A DNA stretch of 64,000 bases from Nematopogon swammerdamellus (lineage: Eukaryota > Arthropoda > Insecta > Lepidoptera > Adelidae): NCBI GenBank assembly GCA_946902875.1, contig OX336339.1:26598672-26662671 (forward strand). Direction: 5' to 3'. The notes below the pieces were generated by a model, which did no database searches, was not told the origin of the DNA, and saw nothing but the letters and a program-made list of their open reading frames with translations. Positions 54,346 through 64,000 of the stretch are shown piece by piece; position 1 is the stretch's first letter, and each line of letters opens with the position of its first letter. Both the position numbers and the translations under genes were made by a program.

Positions 54346-54861
54346 TAAGAATTATTTTCGGAAATACAAACGTAACAAAAACGACATGCGCCGCCTCAAC
54401 ATTAGGCATAGAGTAACTTATATGGTGGGGTTTAGAGGCATCAGCTTCACTCCTCAATAAGCGCCATCTGTTGGCAGAATCTCAAAGTAGCTTATATCTA
54501 TCTATAACTTTGCATAATAGGTAGTACGTATGCTTAGGTAGGTACGGAGGTTCATAACCTCAATATTTTCTTATTTTTTAGGAATGTAGAATTAAACAAT
54601 TGAATGAATAAAATATATCATTTAATGTTTATTTTTTGTTTCCTAATAACAATGCTTCTCTTTGGATGGTATCACCTTATAAACTTTTTTCCTGCTGCTA
54701 TTTCTGCTGATCTCAGTCCAATAAACGTAATCGAGGTCGGAGAGAAAGTAGAAAACACCAAAAAACAAAGGCGGATCACAGGTAAGTATCACAAATAATT
54801 GAAGAAAACACCATGAGCAAACAAAACGTATAACAACCACAAACCACACACTTGATTAACA
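54346..54861. other. AT-rich stretch, no feature
   Basis: No gene is recognised. Confidence 0.35.
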
Positions 54862-55316
54862 ATAAACGGTTTTATTTAAAAAAACTAGAAAAAAAACATC
54901 AGCTGTACAAAAAACTAGAAAATAATAAGGACACAAGCCTGGGCCTTCTTAAGATTTTACGTCTGGGTAAGAAATCGTGCAATACTAGCGTGCTGTCTTC
55001 TCATGTCGGATGCCAAAGGGCACATTGTGTCGCTGCGTCAGCGGAATAAGTAATAAATTGAGACTTAAAAACGTGGGGCGCATGTTATTTATTACGCATA
55101 TTATACGCCCCACGTTTTTATATTAGTCTGATAAAAGTCTCAATTTATTACTTATTCCGCTGACGCAGCGACACAATGTGCCCTTTGGCATCCGACATGA
55201 GAAGACAGCACGCTAGTATTGCACGATTTCTTACCCAGACTTGTGTCCTTATTATTTTCTAGTTTTTTGTACAGCTGATGTTTTTTTTCTAGTTTTTTTT
55301 AAATAAAACCGTTTAA
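54862..55316. repeat. 455-bp inverted repeat
   Basis: The outer ends are AAACGGTTTTATTTAAAAAA and TTTTTTTAAATAAAACCGTT. Arms of about 200 bp match almost throughout (for example AAATCGTGCAATACTAGCGT and ACGCTAGTATTGCACGATTT). The left arm has about 25 extra bases (GCCTGGGCCTTCTTAAGATT) and the centre is AT-rich around 55085-55100. AATAAAACCGTTT also occurs at 57306-57318, beyond the satellite array. No open frame has a known motif. Confidence 0.8.
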
Positions 55317-55452
55317 CTTAAAAGTTTTATTACCTATTTTTTTATTTACTCGTTTTTAGTTTGATTTTTGACTCGTATCATTCATTCATTACGCAAACTC
55401 CTCATCCTTTCCAACTCTCTCATTGCATCTTTGTTACTCGGTTTCTTACCTG

Positions 55453-55738
55453 TCAATTTCTCACAATCAAGCTTCTCATTAAATAGCCTTCTAAAGATTT
55501 TACGCGACTCAATGCAACATACGCTTGACCCTCCTCAAATAGCCCAAATAGCATGGTCAACAGTACTGCCCTGCATTTTATGGACAGGTGAGGCCCATGA
55601 CCAAATTATCGGTAACATCCGTCTCTCAGCTGTTCCATAATTAAACTTTGCTGGAAACTGTATGGCTTTAGGATGGATAAGGTGTCCGCCATCCCTTTCA
55701 AAATCAATTTGAACAGATGGTATGCCTGTTTCATACAT
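55453..55738 (-). pseudogene. Pif1/Helitron-type helicase, C-terminal remnant
   Basis: The minus-strand reading gives FPAKFNYGTAERRMLPIIWS, WASPVHKMQGSTVDHAIWAI, then, after a one-base frame break, FEEGQAYVALSRVKSLEGYL. HKxQGxT and GQAYVALSRVxSLEG are helicase motifs V/VI of the Pif1 family as found at the end of Helitron Rep-helicase proteins. Upstream coding sequence is missing: the 130-bp satellite begins exactly there. It is a broken fragment; Helitron origin is likely, and a cellular PIF1 gene is less so. Confidence 0.65.
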
Positions 55739-55745
55739 TTGCGTT

Positions 55746-57150
55746 CAACAAGTATGGGACATTCGTCCAAACCAACCAAATGAGCCCAAACTCGAGGGCG
55801 TTACTAGTAACGGTTGAAGCGTTCCACCGTACACCTCCTGACTCCATCATCAGACCCTCGACACCAAGTGTATTGGTAGAAGTATGGGACACTCGTCCAA
55901 ACCAACCATATGAGCCCAAACTCGAGGGGGTTACTAGTAACGGTTGAAGAGTTCCACTGTACACCTCCTGACTCCATCATCAGACCCTCGTAACCAAGTG
56001 TATTGGTAGAAGTATGGGACACTCGTCCAAACAAACCAAATTAGCCCAAACTCGAGGGGGTTACTAGTAACGGTTGAAGAGTTCCACTGTACACCTCGTG
56101 ACTCCATCATCAGACCCTCGTCACCAAGTGTATTGGTAGAACTATGGGACACTCGTCCAAACCAACCAAATGAGCCCAAACTCGAGGGGGTTACTAGTAA
56201 CTGTTGAAGAGTTCCACAGGCCCTCGTCACCAAGTGTATTGGTAGAAGTATGGGGCACTCGTCCAAACCAACCAAATGAGCCCAAACTCGAGGGGGTTAC
56301 TAGTAACGGTTGAAGAGTTCCACTGTACACCTCCTGACTCCATCATCAGACCCTCGTCACCAAGTGTATTGGTAGAAGTATGAGACACTCGTCCAAACCA
56401 ACCAAATGAGCCCAAACTCGAGGGTGTTACTAGTAACGGTTGAAACGTTCCACCGTTCACCTCCTGACTCCATCATCAGACCCTCGACACCAAGTGTATT
56501 GGTAGAAGTATGGGACACTCGTCCAAACCAACCATATGTGCCCAAACTCGAGGGGGTTACTAGTAACGGTTGAAGAGTTCCACTGTACACCTCCTGACTC
56601 CATCATCAGACCCTCGTCACCAAGTGTATTGGTAGAAGTATGGGACACTCGTCCAAACCAACCAAATGAGCCCAAACTCGAAGGGGTTACTAGTAACGGT
56701 TGAAGAGTCCCACTGTACACCTCCTGACTCCATAATCAGACCCTCGATACCAAGTGTATTGGTAGAAGTATGGGACACTAGTCCAAACCAACCACATGAG
56801 CCCAAACTCGAGGGGGTTACTAGTAACGGTTGAAGAGTTCCACTGTACACCTCCTGACTCCATCATCAGACTCTCGTCACCAAGTGTATTGGTAGAAGTA
56901 TGGGACACTCGTCCAAACCAACCAAATGAGCCCAAACTCGAGGGGGTTACTAGTAACGGTTGAAGAGTTCCACCGTACACTTCCTGACTCCATCATCAGA
57001 CCCTCGTCACCAAGTGTATTGGTAGAAGTATGGGACACTCGTCCAAACCAACCATATGAGCCCAAACTCGAGGGGGTTACTAGTATAGTAACGGTTGAAG
57101 AGTTCCACTGTACACCTCCTGACTCCATCATCAGTCCCTCGTTACCAAGT
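55746..57150. repeat. 130-bp satellite array, 11 copies
   Basis: The unit contains GGGACACTCGTCCAAACCAA, AAACTCGAGGGGGTTACTAG, TAACGGTTGAAGAGTTCCAC and CCAAGTGTATTGGTAGAAGT. Copies start at about 55754, 55886, 56016, 56146, 56253 (23 bp shorter), 56383, 56513, 56643, 56773, 56903 and 57033. Each has the palindrome GTTACTAGTAAC. The open frames on the minus strand are artefacts of the repeat. Confidence 0.9.
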
Positions 57151-57342
57151 TGAAATTATCATAATATTGTATTGTCACGAGAACTCAATGTGTGTGCAAA
57201 GTTTCATAAAAATCGGTTCAGTAGAAGTAGTTGAAAAAGTTATCGCAAGATTTGAAACAAAGATAGAAACAAACAAAGAAACAAACAAATATACGGAGTC
57301 AAGCTAAATAAAACCGTTTAAAAACAAAGAATATAATACTAT

Positions 57343-57490
57343 AATGCGCGGGACGGATCTCGGCGTGTCGTCGCCGCAACGGGCGACCCGCCACGCGCAT
57401 ACACTATACAAGTACGGTGCGGGTGCGAGGGAGAACACTGACGAGCCGCTGCGGAGGCGACACGCCGAGATCCGCCCCGCGCATTATACT
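57343..57490. mobile_element. MITE family N, copy 1 (148 bp)
   Basis: The terminal inverted repeats TAATGCGCGGG(A)CGGATCTC / GAGATCCGCCCCGCGCATTA enclose a core with ACTATACAAGTACGGTGCGG. It is flanked by TA-rich sequence. Confidence 0.75.
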
Positions 57491-57612
57491 AGGGCGTAAC
57501 AAAAATTATAAACTATCTGTACCGCACCGTTCCTTCAGTGTTCCCAGATCAGTTATACCAAATCCCTCCAAACCATTAGAAAAAACCTCCAGTTTCCCAT
57601 ATTTTCTAAAAT

Positions 57613-57950
57613 AAAAAATTGGTTGTCTGTAAAGTCGATTTACGGACGATAGTTTTACGTGATGGCGTGGAATAATCGTAATACATAGAGCAAAGATAAG
57701 TAATTATATTTCCAGTAGAAAGATTAATCATCTTGTGACTGGCCATCAATAAACTTCTGTTGTCTGATCTTGACAGTTTTACTTCGACGTTTCCATGGTA
57801 ACTTTGACTATACCGATTGTGCCTCTCTATCGCTTGTTACGCGCTCTCGCTTGCAAACACAGGCTCAGATGGAACGTGACACTTTTTCGTGTGTGCAGCC
57901 GGTCTTCATCAATTTATAAGACGTGACGTCATCACGTCAAACCTCTTACA
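57613..57950. mobile_element. MITE family M, complete copy
   Basis: It runs from GGTTGTCTGTAAAGTCG through TTTTACGTGATGGCGTGG to GACGTGACGTCATCACGT. It is the reverse orientation of the 40451-40773 copy and collinear with it, and lies between the two family N copies. Confidence 0.7.
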
Positions 57951-57973
57951 TTAATTCTCAAAAAAGGATAGGT

Positions 57974-58121
57974 ATAATGCGCGGGGCGGATCTCGGCGTG
58001 TCGCCGCCGCAGCGGTTCGTCGGTGTTCTCCCTCGCACCCGCACCGTACTTGTATAGTGTATTCGCGTGGCGGATCGCCCGCTGCGGCGACGACACGCCG
58101 AGATCCGTCCCGCGCATTCTA
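57974..58121. mobile_element. MITE family N, copy 2 (inverted)
   Basis: It has the same ~148-bp unit and terminal repeats as 57343-57490, but the core is in reverse orientation (CCGCACCGTACTTGTATAGT). Confidence 0.75.
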
Positions 58122-58477
58122 CCTACTTACTAATAAGGATAATAGGGAAAGAAAGGATGAACGAGTGAAACTAAACTATTGTTATTTAATCTAAATACTA
58201 CTCGTGAAGTTGTAGTTCACGACGTGTTTTTGCTTTAAAATGAAAACCTCCGGAAAACCTAAATTTTTACGAAAATCCTTCATTTCATTGATTTTATATT
58301 GCTCCACAAACCCGAAAACGAAATACCTCCACTTTTGGAGGAAAACCTCCATATCTGACAACACTGCGTTGCTTTTGTACTTGATTGACCCGCCTTCTAT
58401 GAACAGGATCTCAAAGTACTTTTGCACGTACAATTTTCATAGAAATAAATTTTGTACTGCCTGCACAGACCCTGACA
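58122..58477. other. Intergenic stretch, no feature
   Basis: No gene or repeat is recognised up to the start of the TTAGG array. Confidence 0.4.
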
Positions 58478-58617
58478 TTAGGTTAGGTTAGGTTAGGTTA
58501 GGTTAGGTTAGGTTAGGTTAGGTTAGGTTAGGTTAGGTTAGGTTAGGTTAGGTTAGGTTAGGTTAGGTTAGGTTAGGTTAGGTTAGGTTAGGTTAGGTTA
58601 GGTTAGGTTAGGTTAGG
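58478..58617 (+). repeat. Interstitial telomeric array (TTAGG)28
   Basis: There are 28 uninterrupted TTAGG units (140 bp), the insect telomere repeat. The left side is ordinary sequence; the right side passes directly into a run of T that is the complement of the retrotransposon poly(A) tail. Confidence 0.95.
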
Positions 58618-59595
58618 TTTTTTTTTTTTTTTTTTTTTTTTATTGAGTTCCAGATGGGAACGTCTCAGCTGTATATGCCGAGACTAAATGCCTGGAAGTT
58701 AGCTCCAATGAGGCACGGTAAGGCATTGCCACACGTCCTCACTGAGCCATCTTCCAGGCTTATTTAGCATTAGGAAATAAAGGTAATAAATACGACAGTC
58801 TCCTCCCTCATAACTAGTTGTTGTAGTACTGCTCTTTCTTTCTTATAAATATTACCCTTAAACTAGTTGTCTTTGTTATCTGCTTAAACACAGTCACATA
58901 CTTTTATACAAGACATTACTAAACAACACCGGACCAGAAACGACTCCAGATGCCGGCCACCGTGGTTGCCGGCCGCTGGCTGGGAGTCGGCGGCTGGAGA
59001 CGCCTCTAGTCCAGCTGTGTTGTGAACTTAAAAGTTGCTCATACTATTATTGAACGAATGAATTCTGTTTCATACATTTTTCAAGATACACGGTCCGATA
59101 GGCACCCGCATAACATAACAATACTTATTTTATCCCGGCAGTTTATTATTATTACCTTTTTTTTGTTTTGTTTTGTTTTTTTTTTTTTTTTTTTTTTTTT
59201 CTCCCGGGATAATACTGCTCAATGTGCTTACCATAAATACTAACCATTATATTGTCATTTACATTTACATGAACCTGTATATACCTTACCTAATTACCTT
59301 AAATATAAACTAATACCTTATTTAATTACATAAATACTAACCATTGTATTGTCATTTATATTTACATATACATGAATATACCTTACTTACATTGCTCTTT
59401 TATAAATTTCAGTTTGGAATCAATGGACAGTCCTAAGTCTTTTGAGTAATTACTATCCCATGCATTTTTACAGGCGACGCATGGTGTCATTTCACAATCT
59501 GATTAATGCCTGGACGAGCCGGTGGACAACACATACGGACAACATGCTCGCATCAAGTCACTATATAGCATGGCTTTGAAAAGCCACATCTGGCC

Positions 59596-62500
59596 CTATG
59601 TGGTGGCGTTTTCCTTACTTGTTGTCTTCATGACTCCTTCGCAGAAAATGAGGAAGTCGTCCACAGTGTTTCGATCCGCCATCAGTGAAGCCCAGCGGTC
59701 TGGTTTGACACTGGAGTTCAATCTAAACTCTGCATCCGTTCTCTTTGCCAGGTATCTAGGGCAATCACTGATAATATGAACTAGAGACTGGGACGTGATA
59801 TCGTCGCATGGGCATGCAGGGGAGTCCAACAGTTTGAATCTATGAAGATATTCACGGATGCCTCCATGCCCACTCCAAATTTGCGTCCTAGTGTTTGTCG
59901 TGCGCACCTGACTTAATATTTTATGGGCCGTTCGCACGTTTTCAAAAAATAATTTGGTTATTTTTCCAGAGGTTCCTTCCGCATATATACGTTGCCACTC
60001 TTCAATAGTGCGCTGCCTTAGATGGTATTTGACGTGGGAAAGAGGCACACAGTCGTAGGCAGGTGCTGCTTTGAGCTTTGTCGCCGCTCTTTTGGCCAGT
60101 TCGTCCGCCCTTTCATTGCCTGCTATGCCTGTGTGCGCTCTAATCCAGAACAGGTTAAGGGTGCCCCCGGCTTGGAGGTGGGCTGCAATATTCCGGCGGA
60201 TCTGCAGCGCCAAAGGGTGCGTGGCTTCGCCATTAGCCAGTACCTCCAGTGAGGACCTGGAGTCACTGAGAATGCTATGCTTTCCCCCTTGGCGGAGCAT
60301 GTATTCTGTAGCTTTTAGGAGTGCGTACATTTCCGCCTGGAAGACTGTGCAGTAGTTGGCTAGCTTGAAACAGGAGGTTTTTATTTCGGTTTTCGCTCTC
60401 CAGCATGTGTAAGCGGCGCCAACTCCACCCTCCAGCTTACTGCCGTCCGTATAGATTCTCACTTCGTCGTCCCCCCATTCCACCTCGACATCGTTATCCA
60501 GGCATTTATAATCGAGGGGGATCCTTTCAGCCGGGTGGACCAGATCGAAGGGGCTCCTTCGAAGTTCCATTGGTCTTCCTGGGAGAAAATCCGGACTATT
60601 TCCTATTCTCGCCTGATAGTAGGTGTTAGCTTCGAGGACCCTTAGGTGGAGAGGCAGCACCCTTGCAATGAGTACAGCGGACTCGTATGAGGTCGTTCGA
60701 TGCGCTCTTGCAATCCGAATGGCGAAAGGCCTGAGTACCGCCTTGAGGTGTTCACGGACATATCTTTTGTTAGCGGCCTCGCCCCAAACCCCGCATCCGT
60801 AGAGAATAACCGGCTCGACCACCGCCAGGTATAGTTGTCGAGTAATTTCAGTATTAAGACCCCAGGTTGAGCGCACTGCCCTACTTATATTCTTGTATAT
60901 GTTTTGAGCTTTATTGCAAGTCGAGTTTATATGGGCTTTCCAGGTGAGATTGCAGTCAATGGTTAATCCCAGTACTTTAATACATGGTTTGAATGGAATG
61001 TCAGTGCCATCCATTTGAAGTTCTGGTGTGTGATATTTTAGTTTCCGGGTGAAGAGTAGTGCCTGAGTCTTGTGAGGCCCAAAATTTAGTTTGTTTAATT
61101 TACCCCAAGTATGTATGATTGATAGTGCTTTGTTGGTTCTGTCCTCCAGCTTATGCCCGTCGGTATCCGTTACAATTAGCAAGACATCGTCTGCAAACGC
61201 CTGGAGGTGCACATCCTGCTGTGTCATCATAGTTAGCAGAGAGTCGAGCACAATGTTCCATAGGAGCGGTCCACATGTAGATCCCTGTATGCAGCCCTTG
61301 TTAGTTGTTTTGGATACCTCTTCGCCCGCATATTGTAATGTGATGGATCTATTTTTTAGGTAACTATCTATGAGGTAGTATAAATTTGTTGGGCATTTCT
61401 TGGCTATTAGTTCGGCCTTAATGGCTGGCCACCAGGCGTTATCAAACGCGCCCTCTATGTCCAGCGAGACCATGACTATAATCTGCTTTTTTTGAATTCC
61501 CGCTTGCACTATCCCGAGTGCTCTGTAGAGAGCGTCCTCAGTTGAGCGTTGGGGCATAAATCCGTATTGGTTGCTGCTGAGCTGGTCTCTGGTGCCCAGT
61601 GTCCATAAGAGTCTCTTGGTAAATAACTTTTCTAAGATTTTTCCCAAAACCGGCAGAAGCCCTATCGGTCGGTAGGACTTAGGGTGTCCATAGTCCTCTT
61701 TTCCAGGTTTAGGGATGACTCGAATAGTGGCGTTTTTCCATATTACCGGGAAGTGGCCCATTCTTAGGCAAGAGTTTGCGAGTGCTAGGAACAGCTCAGG
61801 GTCCGTGGCGATGGCTCTGTGGCAAATGTCCGCAGTCAGGCCGTCCGATCCAGGGGCTTTTTTAGGGCTCATGTCTCTGAGGATTCCGGTTACCTCAGTT
61901 GGCGTGAACGGTGGATCGTTAGAGTTCGACTCCAGGTGGTATGATTCGGGAATTCCTCTAATCCGCGACTGTTGCAGCGTTTCCCCAGAGACATCATCCG
62001 ATGGGTAGAATGTCTTGGTTAGTAGCTCGGCCGATCCGGCTGCGTCCAGGACAACGTCGTTCGGGCCCTTGAGCAGTTCGTCCTCCTTAGAGCCCTTAAG
62101 TCTCAGTACCCTGTACACCCCATCCCATATTTTCTCCTTGTCTTGGTTTGTACAGAAGTCCTTCCAACTTGATGTTTGGGCCTTTAGTATTATGTCCTTG
62201 TATTTTTCCAGGGAGATGAGGTATTCTTCTACGACTAGGGGACGCCTAGAAGCGGTTGCCACTCGGATGCGCCTCCTCAAACGGGTCACCTCAGCTCTTG
62301 CTTGCTTAACCTCATCATTCCACCATATGAATCCTTTTGCCTTTTTTGCTTTCGGTTTTGGAATGGCTACTTCGGCGGCCGCTGTTATGGCGTCAGTATA
62401 CTTCTTTGAAAGTTCCTCCAGAGTGCAGATGTCGTGTATGTTAATACTATGGAATGAGTCGGCATTTAGTGATTCCCTGGTAAACTTGGTTGTCAGTTCC

Positions 62501-63210
62501 ATGGAAAAAATGGTCCAGTCGGCTTTGGTTGTATTAAAGATTCTAGTAGTCTGTTTTGAGTTCCTAAATAGTGGGAATTCATGAAGTTCGAATGTGATGG
62601 CGTTGTGGTCTGACAGTGTAACCAGGTTCCTCTGTACTTCCCATTTCCTGATCTTGTCCAACACTTTGGGCCCACACACCGTGACGTCCACATAGCTGGT
62701 CAATAGTCTGCCGCCCCTGATGACCTCGAATGTCGGTATTCTCCCTTGATTTAGTATAGTAAGGTCATGTTCAGCGAATAGGTCGGTGAGTGTCTCTCCC
62801 TCTTCATCTGTGTAATCACTGCCCCACCAAGTCGACTTGGAGTTAAAGTCTCCACCCAGGATCACGGACTCCTTTCCACAGCCCTCCACAGCCTCATCCA
62901 GTCCCGACAGCAGCCTGATGCGTTCGGCCTGCTCTATCCTTGGCTCCATGTACATGGAGATAAGCGTCACGGTTTCACTCCCCGTGGTAAGTGTAGCAAC
63001 TGACATGTTTTCAGTCGAGATTCCGGTCATAGATTGTATTCTGATCTGTGGGTCGAGGGTGATTATAGCCGCTTTAACAGGTTTATTGAGTCCCCGGGGG
63101 GCTTGTGTGACCCGGTATTGTGCTAGTATATTTACTACACCGGCTCCTCCGACGTACGGTTCTTGGACAAGGGCGATGTGAATTCCAGCCTTGAAAGAGC
63201 ACTGGAGCAA
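59596..63210 (-). CDS. LINE ORF2: endonuclease, reverse transcriptase, RNase H (R1 clade)
   Basis: The frame has 1204 codons and no internal stop. The numbering starts at a TTG; the frame continues upstream with KLVQVNLRRSKAALQELLQ, so the real start lies near 63290, overlapping the end of ORF1. Endonuclease at about 10-215: HIALVQEPYVGG, LGGDFNSKSTWWGSDYTDEE and TLSDHNAITFEL, the R1/TRAS/SART style. RT at about 440-720: APGSDGLTADICHRA, VIPKPGKEDYGHPKSYRPIG, VSLDIEGAFDNAWW (motif A), CIQGSTCGPLLWNIVLDSLL, FADD at 672-675 and VLGLTIDCNLTWK. RNase H-like at about 915-1050: YTDGS (920-924), FQAEMYALLKA, LSDSRSSLEV and RAHTGIAGNERADELAK. The C-terminal CPCDDI...H...CP tail is a CCHC-type motif. 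All catalytic positions look intact. Confidence 0.88.
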   Translation of the reverse strand: MLQCSFKAGIHIALVQEPYVGGAGVVNILAQYRVTQAPRGLNKPVKAAIITLDPQIRIQSMTGISTENMSVATLTTGSETVTLISMYMEPRIEQAERIRLLSGLDEAVEGCGKESVILGGDFNSKSTWWGSDYTDEEGETLTDLFAEHDLTILNQGRIPTFEVIRGGRLLTSYVDVTVCGPKVLDKIRKWEVQRNLVTLSDHNAITFELHEFPLFRNSKQTTRIFNTTKADWTIFSMELTTKFTRESLNADSFHSINIHDICTLEELSKKYTDAITAAAEVAIPKPKAKKAKGFIWWNDEVKQARAEVTRLRRRIRVATASRRPLVVEEYLISLEKYKDIILKAQTSSWKDFCTNQDKEKIWDGVYRVLRLKGSKEDELLKGPNDVVLDAAGSAELLTKTFYPSDDVSGETLQQSRIRGIPESYHLESNSNDPPFTPTEVTGILRDMSPKKAPGSDGLTADICHRAIATDPELFLALANSCLRMGHFPVIWKNATIRVIPKPGKEDYGHPKSYRPIGLLPVLGKILEKLFTKRLLWTLGTRDQLSSNQYGFMPQRSTEDALYRALGIVQAGIQKKQIIVMVSLDIEGAFDNAWWPAIKAELIAKKCPTNLYYLIDSYLKNRSITLQYAGEEVSKTTNKGCIQGSTCGPLLWNIVLDSLLTMMTQQDVHLQAFADDVLLIVTDTDGHKLEDRTNKALSIIHTWGKLNKLNFGPHKTQALLFTRKLKYHTPELQMDGTDIPFKPCIKVLGLTIDCNLTWKAHINSTCNKAQNIYKNISRAVRSTWGLNTEITRQLYLAVVEPVILYGCGVWGEAANKRYVREHLKAVLRPFAIRIARAHRTTSYESAVLIARVLPLHLRVLEANTYYQARIGNSPDFLPGRPMELRRSPFDLVHPAERIPLDYKCLDNDVEVEWGDDEVRIYTDGSKLEGGVGAAYTCWRAKTEIKTSCFKLANYCTVFQAEMYALLKATEYMLRQGGKHSILSDSRSSLEVLANGEATHPLALQIRRNIAAHLQAGGTLNLFWIRAHTGIAGNERADELAKRAATKLKAAPAYDCVPLSHVKYHLRQRTIEEWQRIYAEGTSGKITKLFFENVRTAHKILSQVRTTNTRTQIWSGHGGIREYLHRFKLLDSPACPCDDITSQSLVHIISDCPRYLAKRTDAEFRLNSSVKPDRWASLMADRNTVDDFLIFCEGVMKTTSKENATT

Positions 63211-63304
63211 CTCCTGAAGGGCTGCTTTCGATCTTCTGAGATTGACTTGAACGAGTTTTAAGGGGGGCTCGTTGGCTTCCGCTATGGTTGAGTCATTTCC
63301 ATCT

Positions 63305-64000
63305 TTAACAATGGTAATTGACCCGGCTGCGAGCTATGTGGTCCCATTTTATTCTTGTTGGACATTCCGTGCTGAATGCTGGATGCTCAGTGGACTGCTT
63401 CTTTTCCCTTTTGCAATTGATGCATGCCGGTGGCAGGCCACTCTTCTTAGCCTCGCATTGCGAAAGTATATGTTCTTCTCCACAATAAGTGCAAATGCGA
63501 GCCTTTTCGCGGCATATCTTGGTCGTGTGACCAAAAGCCAAGCATTTGCTACATTGCATTAGGGGTGTCTGGTCATGCACATCTATAACCTGGTAACCCA
63601 AGAAGGCGAATCCTCTCTCGGTCAGGGCTTTGTGATTTGTCGGCGACACTTGCACTATGACGTGGTTTTGCAGGTCATTTCGTGCATTGCGTCTGTACCT
63701 GACAGTAGCCGAGTCCTTAATGCCAAAGATGTCCTTGTTTTGTGCCAGGAGATGGATACCACTTCTTCATCTTTCAAATATTTCTGCACATTGTTGAGCC
63801 TAATTAATGGGTCTTTTAAAGGTGCGTCTTTGATCTCCAGATCAGCTTCCTTTAGGGCAGCCTTTAATAGATCGGCGTCATTTTTATTCCCTAGCCCAAG
63901 TTCAACTTTAGAGTCGCGGGCGCGCCTCATTCTGGTGAGCCCCACGCCCAAGCTGTCCAGCTTGACGGCTGTTGCCATTTTATCCATAATGATATCGCTG
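63305..64000 (-). pseudogene. LINE ORF1, gag-like, frameshifted and partial
   Basis: From 64000 to about 63755 one frame reads KMATAVKLDSLGVGLTRMRR ... PLIRLNNVQKYLKDEEVVS. The protein then continues in another frame (LAQNKDIFGIKDSATVRYRR, NARNDLQNHVIVQVSP) to the stop at 63305. It includes zinc knuckles CSKCLAFGHTTKIC and CTYCGEEHILSQC and a third CINCKRE...H...C-type cluster. The break near 63755 is a one-base frameshift, either mutation or sequencing error. The 5' part is outside the window. The layout (gag-like with three knuckles, overlapping ORF2) is standard for the R1 clade. Confidence 0.75.

Larger units (their letters stand above)
58618..64000 (-). mobile_element. R1-clade (TRAS-like) telomeric-repeat LINE, 5' end outside window
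   Basis: This minus-strand element has a poly(A) tail (T run 58618-58641), a 3' UTR 58642-59595, ORF2 59596-63210 and ORF1 from 63305 past the window end. On the TTAGG strand the junction reads ...TTAGGTT then T(n). That is the product expected if the TTAGG strand was nicked between T and A and used as primer, the specificity I recall for the TRAS1 endonuclease of Bombyx. The 3' UTR contains a GC-rich inverted region (58935-59010) and a T-rich stretch (59158-59202) bounded by TTATCCCGG / CCGGGATAA. Confidence 0.8.

Noticed and set aside
55746..57150. CRISPR-like array
   Set aside because: Units are 130 bp and wholly repeated with no unique spacers, in an insect genome.
55731..57153. Minus-strand frames of 62-113 codons across the 130-bp array
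   Set aside because: The frame stays open by repeat periodicity; no domain, and the peptide itself is a repeat of the satellite.
59158..59215. Second poly(A) junction inside the TRAS-like 3' UTR
   Set aside because: The T-rich run has TTATCCCGG / CCGGGATAA on either side, so it reads better as a hairpin or slippage region than as a second insertion end; no target duplication seen.

Overview
The window looks like nuclear DNA of a lepidopteran (moth or butterfly). The evidence is a (TTAGG)28 telomeric-type array joined to the poly(A) end of an R1-clade (TRAS-like) retrotransposon, a Zenon/CR1-like LINE with a YADDST reverse-transcriptase motif, and many copies of short repeats typical of lepidopteran genomes. 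No bacterial gene, operon, rRNA gene or CRISPR array is visible. Almost all of the 64 kb is transposable-element material; only a few short exons look like host genes.

Region by region. 1-3.4 kb: two exons of an unidentified minus-strand host gene (938-1684 and 3208-3336). Between them is a nine-to-ten-copy 133/136-bp minisatellite whose unit is the upstream exon plus its splice donor. 3.4-14.1 kb: SINE copies, foldback elements, palindromes and a copy of a THAP-domain first exon (6889-6986). 14.2-14.8 kb: a GC-rich stretch with a possible first coding exon on the minus strand. 15.7-26.4 kb: SINEs with a tRNA/5S-rRNA chimeric head, a pyrimidine-rich tract, a piggyBac-like remnant, two large dispersed-repeat blocks, several long hairpins and an inverted, internally deleted copy of the THAP segment. 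26.77-33.43 kb: a 6.66-kb element bounded by 1.95-kb, almost identical direct repeats (TG...CA ends, 4-bp AGGT target duplication) with no coding capacity inside. 33.6-38.1 kb: foldback elements around a 5'-truncated Zenon-like LINE. 38.1-46.7 kb: decayed LINE pieces, a MITE inserted in one of them, SINEs and a 1.3-kb foldback.

46.7-52.7 kb: a full-length I-superfamily LINE (gag-like ORF1, then ORF2 with endonuclease, RT and RNase H) bounded by a 12-bp target duplication and inserted into an older minus-strand LINE. 53-58.2 kb: palindromes, a tRNA-like Pol III promoter, a 455-bp inverted repeat, a Pif1/Helitron-type helicase remnant abutting an 11-copy 130-bp satellite, and three clustered MITEs. 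58.48-64 kb: (TTAGG)28 followed by the TRAS-like LINE, whose ORF1 runs off the window.

The genes do not form a shared pathway. The window records successive, often nested, insertions next to one host gene. The most unusual signals are the exon-plus-donor minisatellite, the tRNA/5S chimeric SINE head, the non-coding LTR-like element, the duplicated THAP exon and the TRAS-like insertion at an interstitial telomeric array. All identifications come from reading motifs by eye; no database search was possible.
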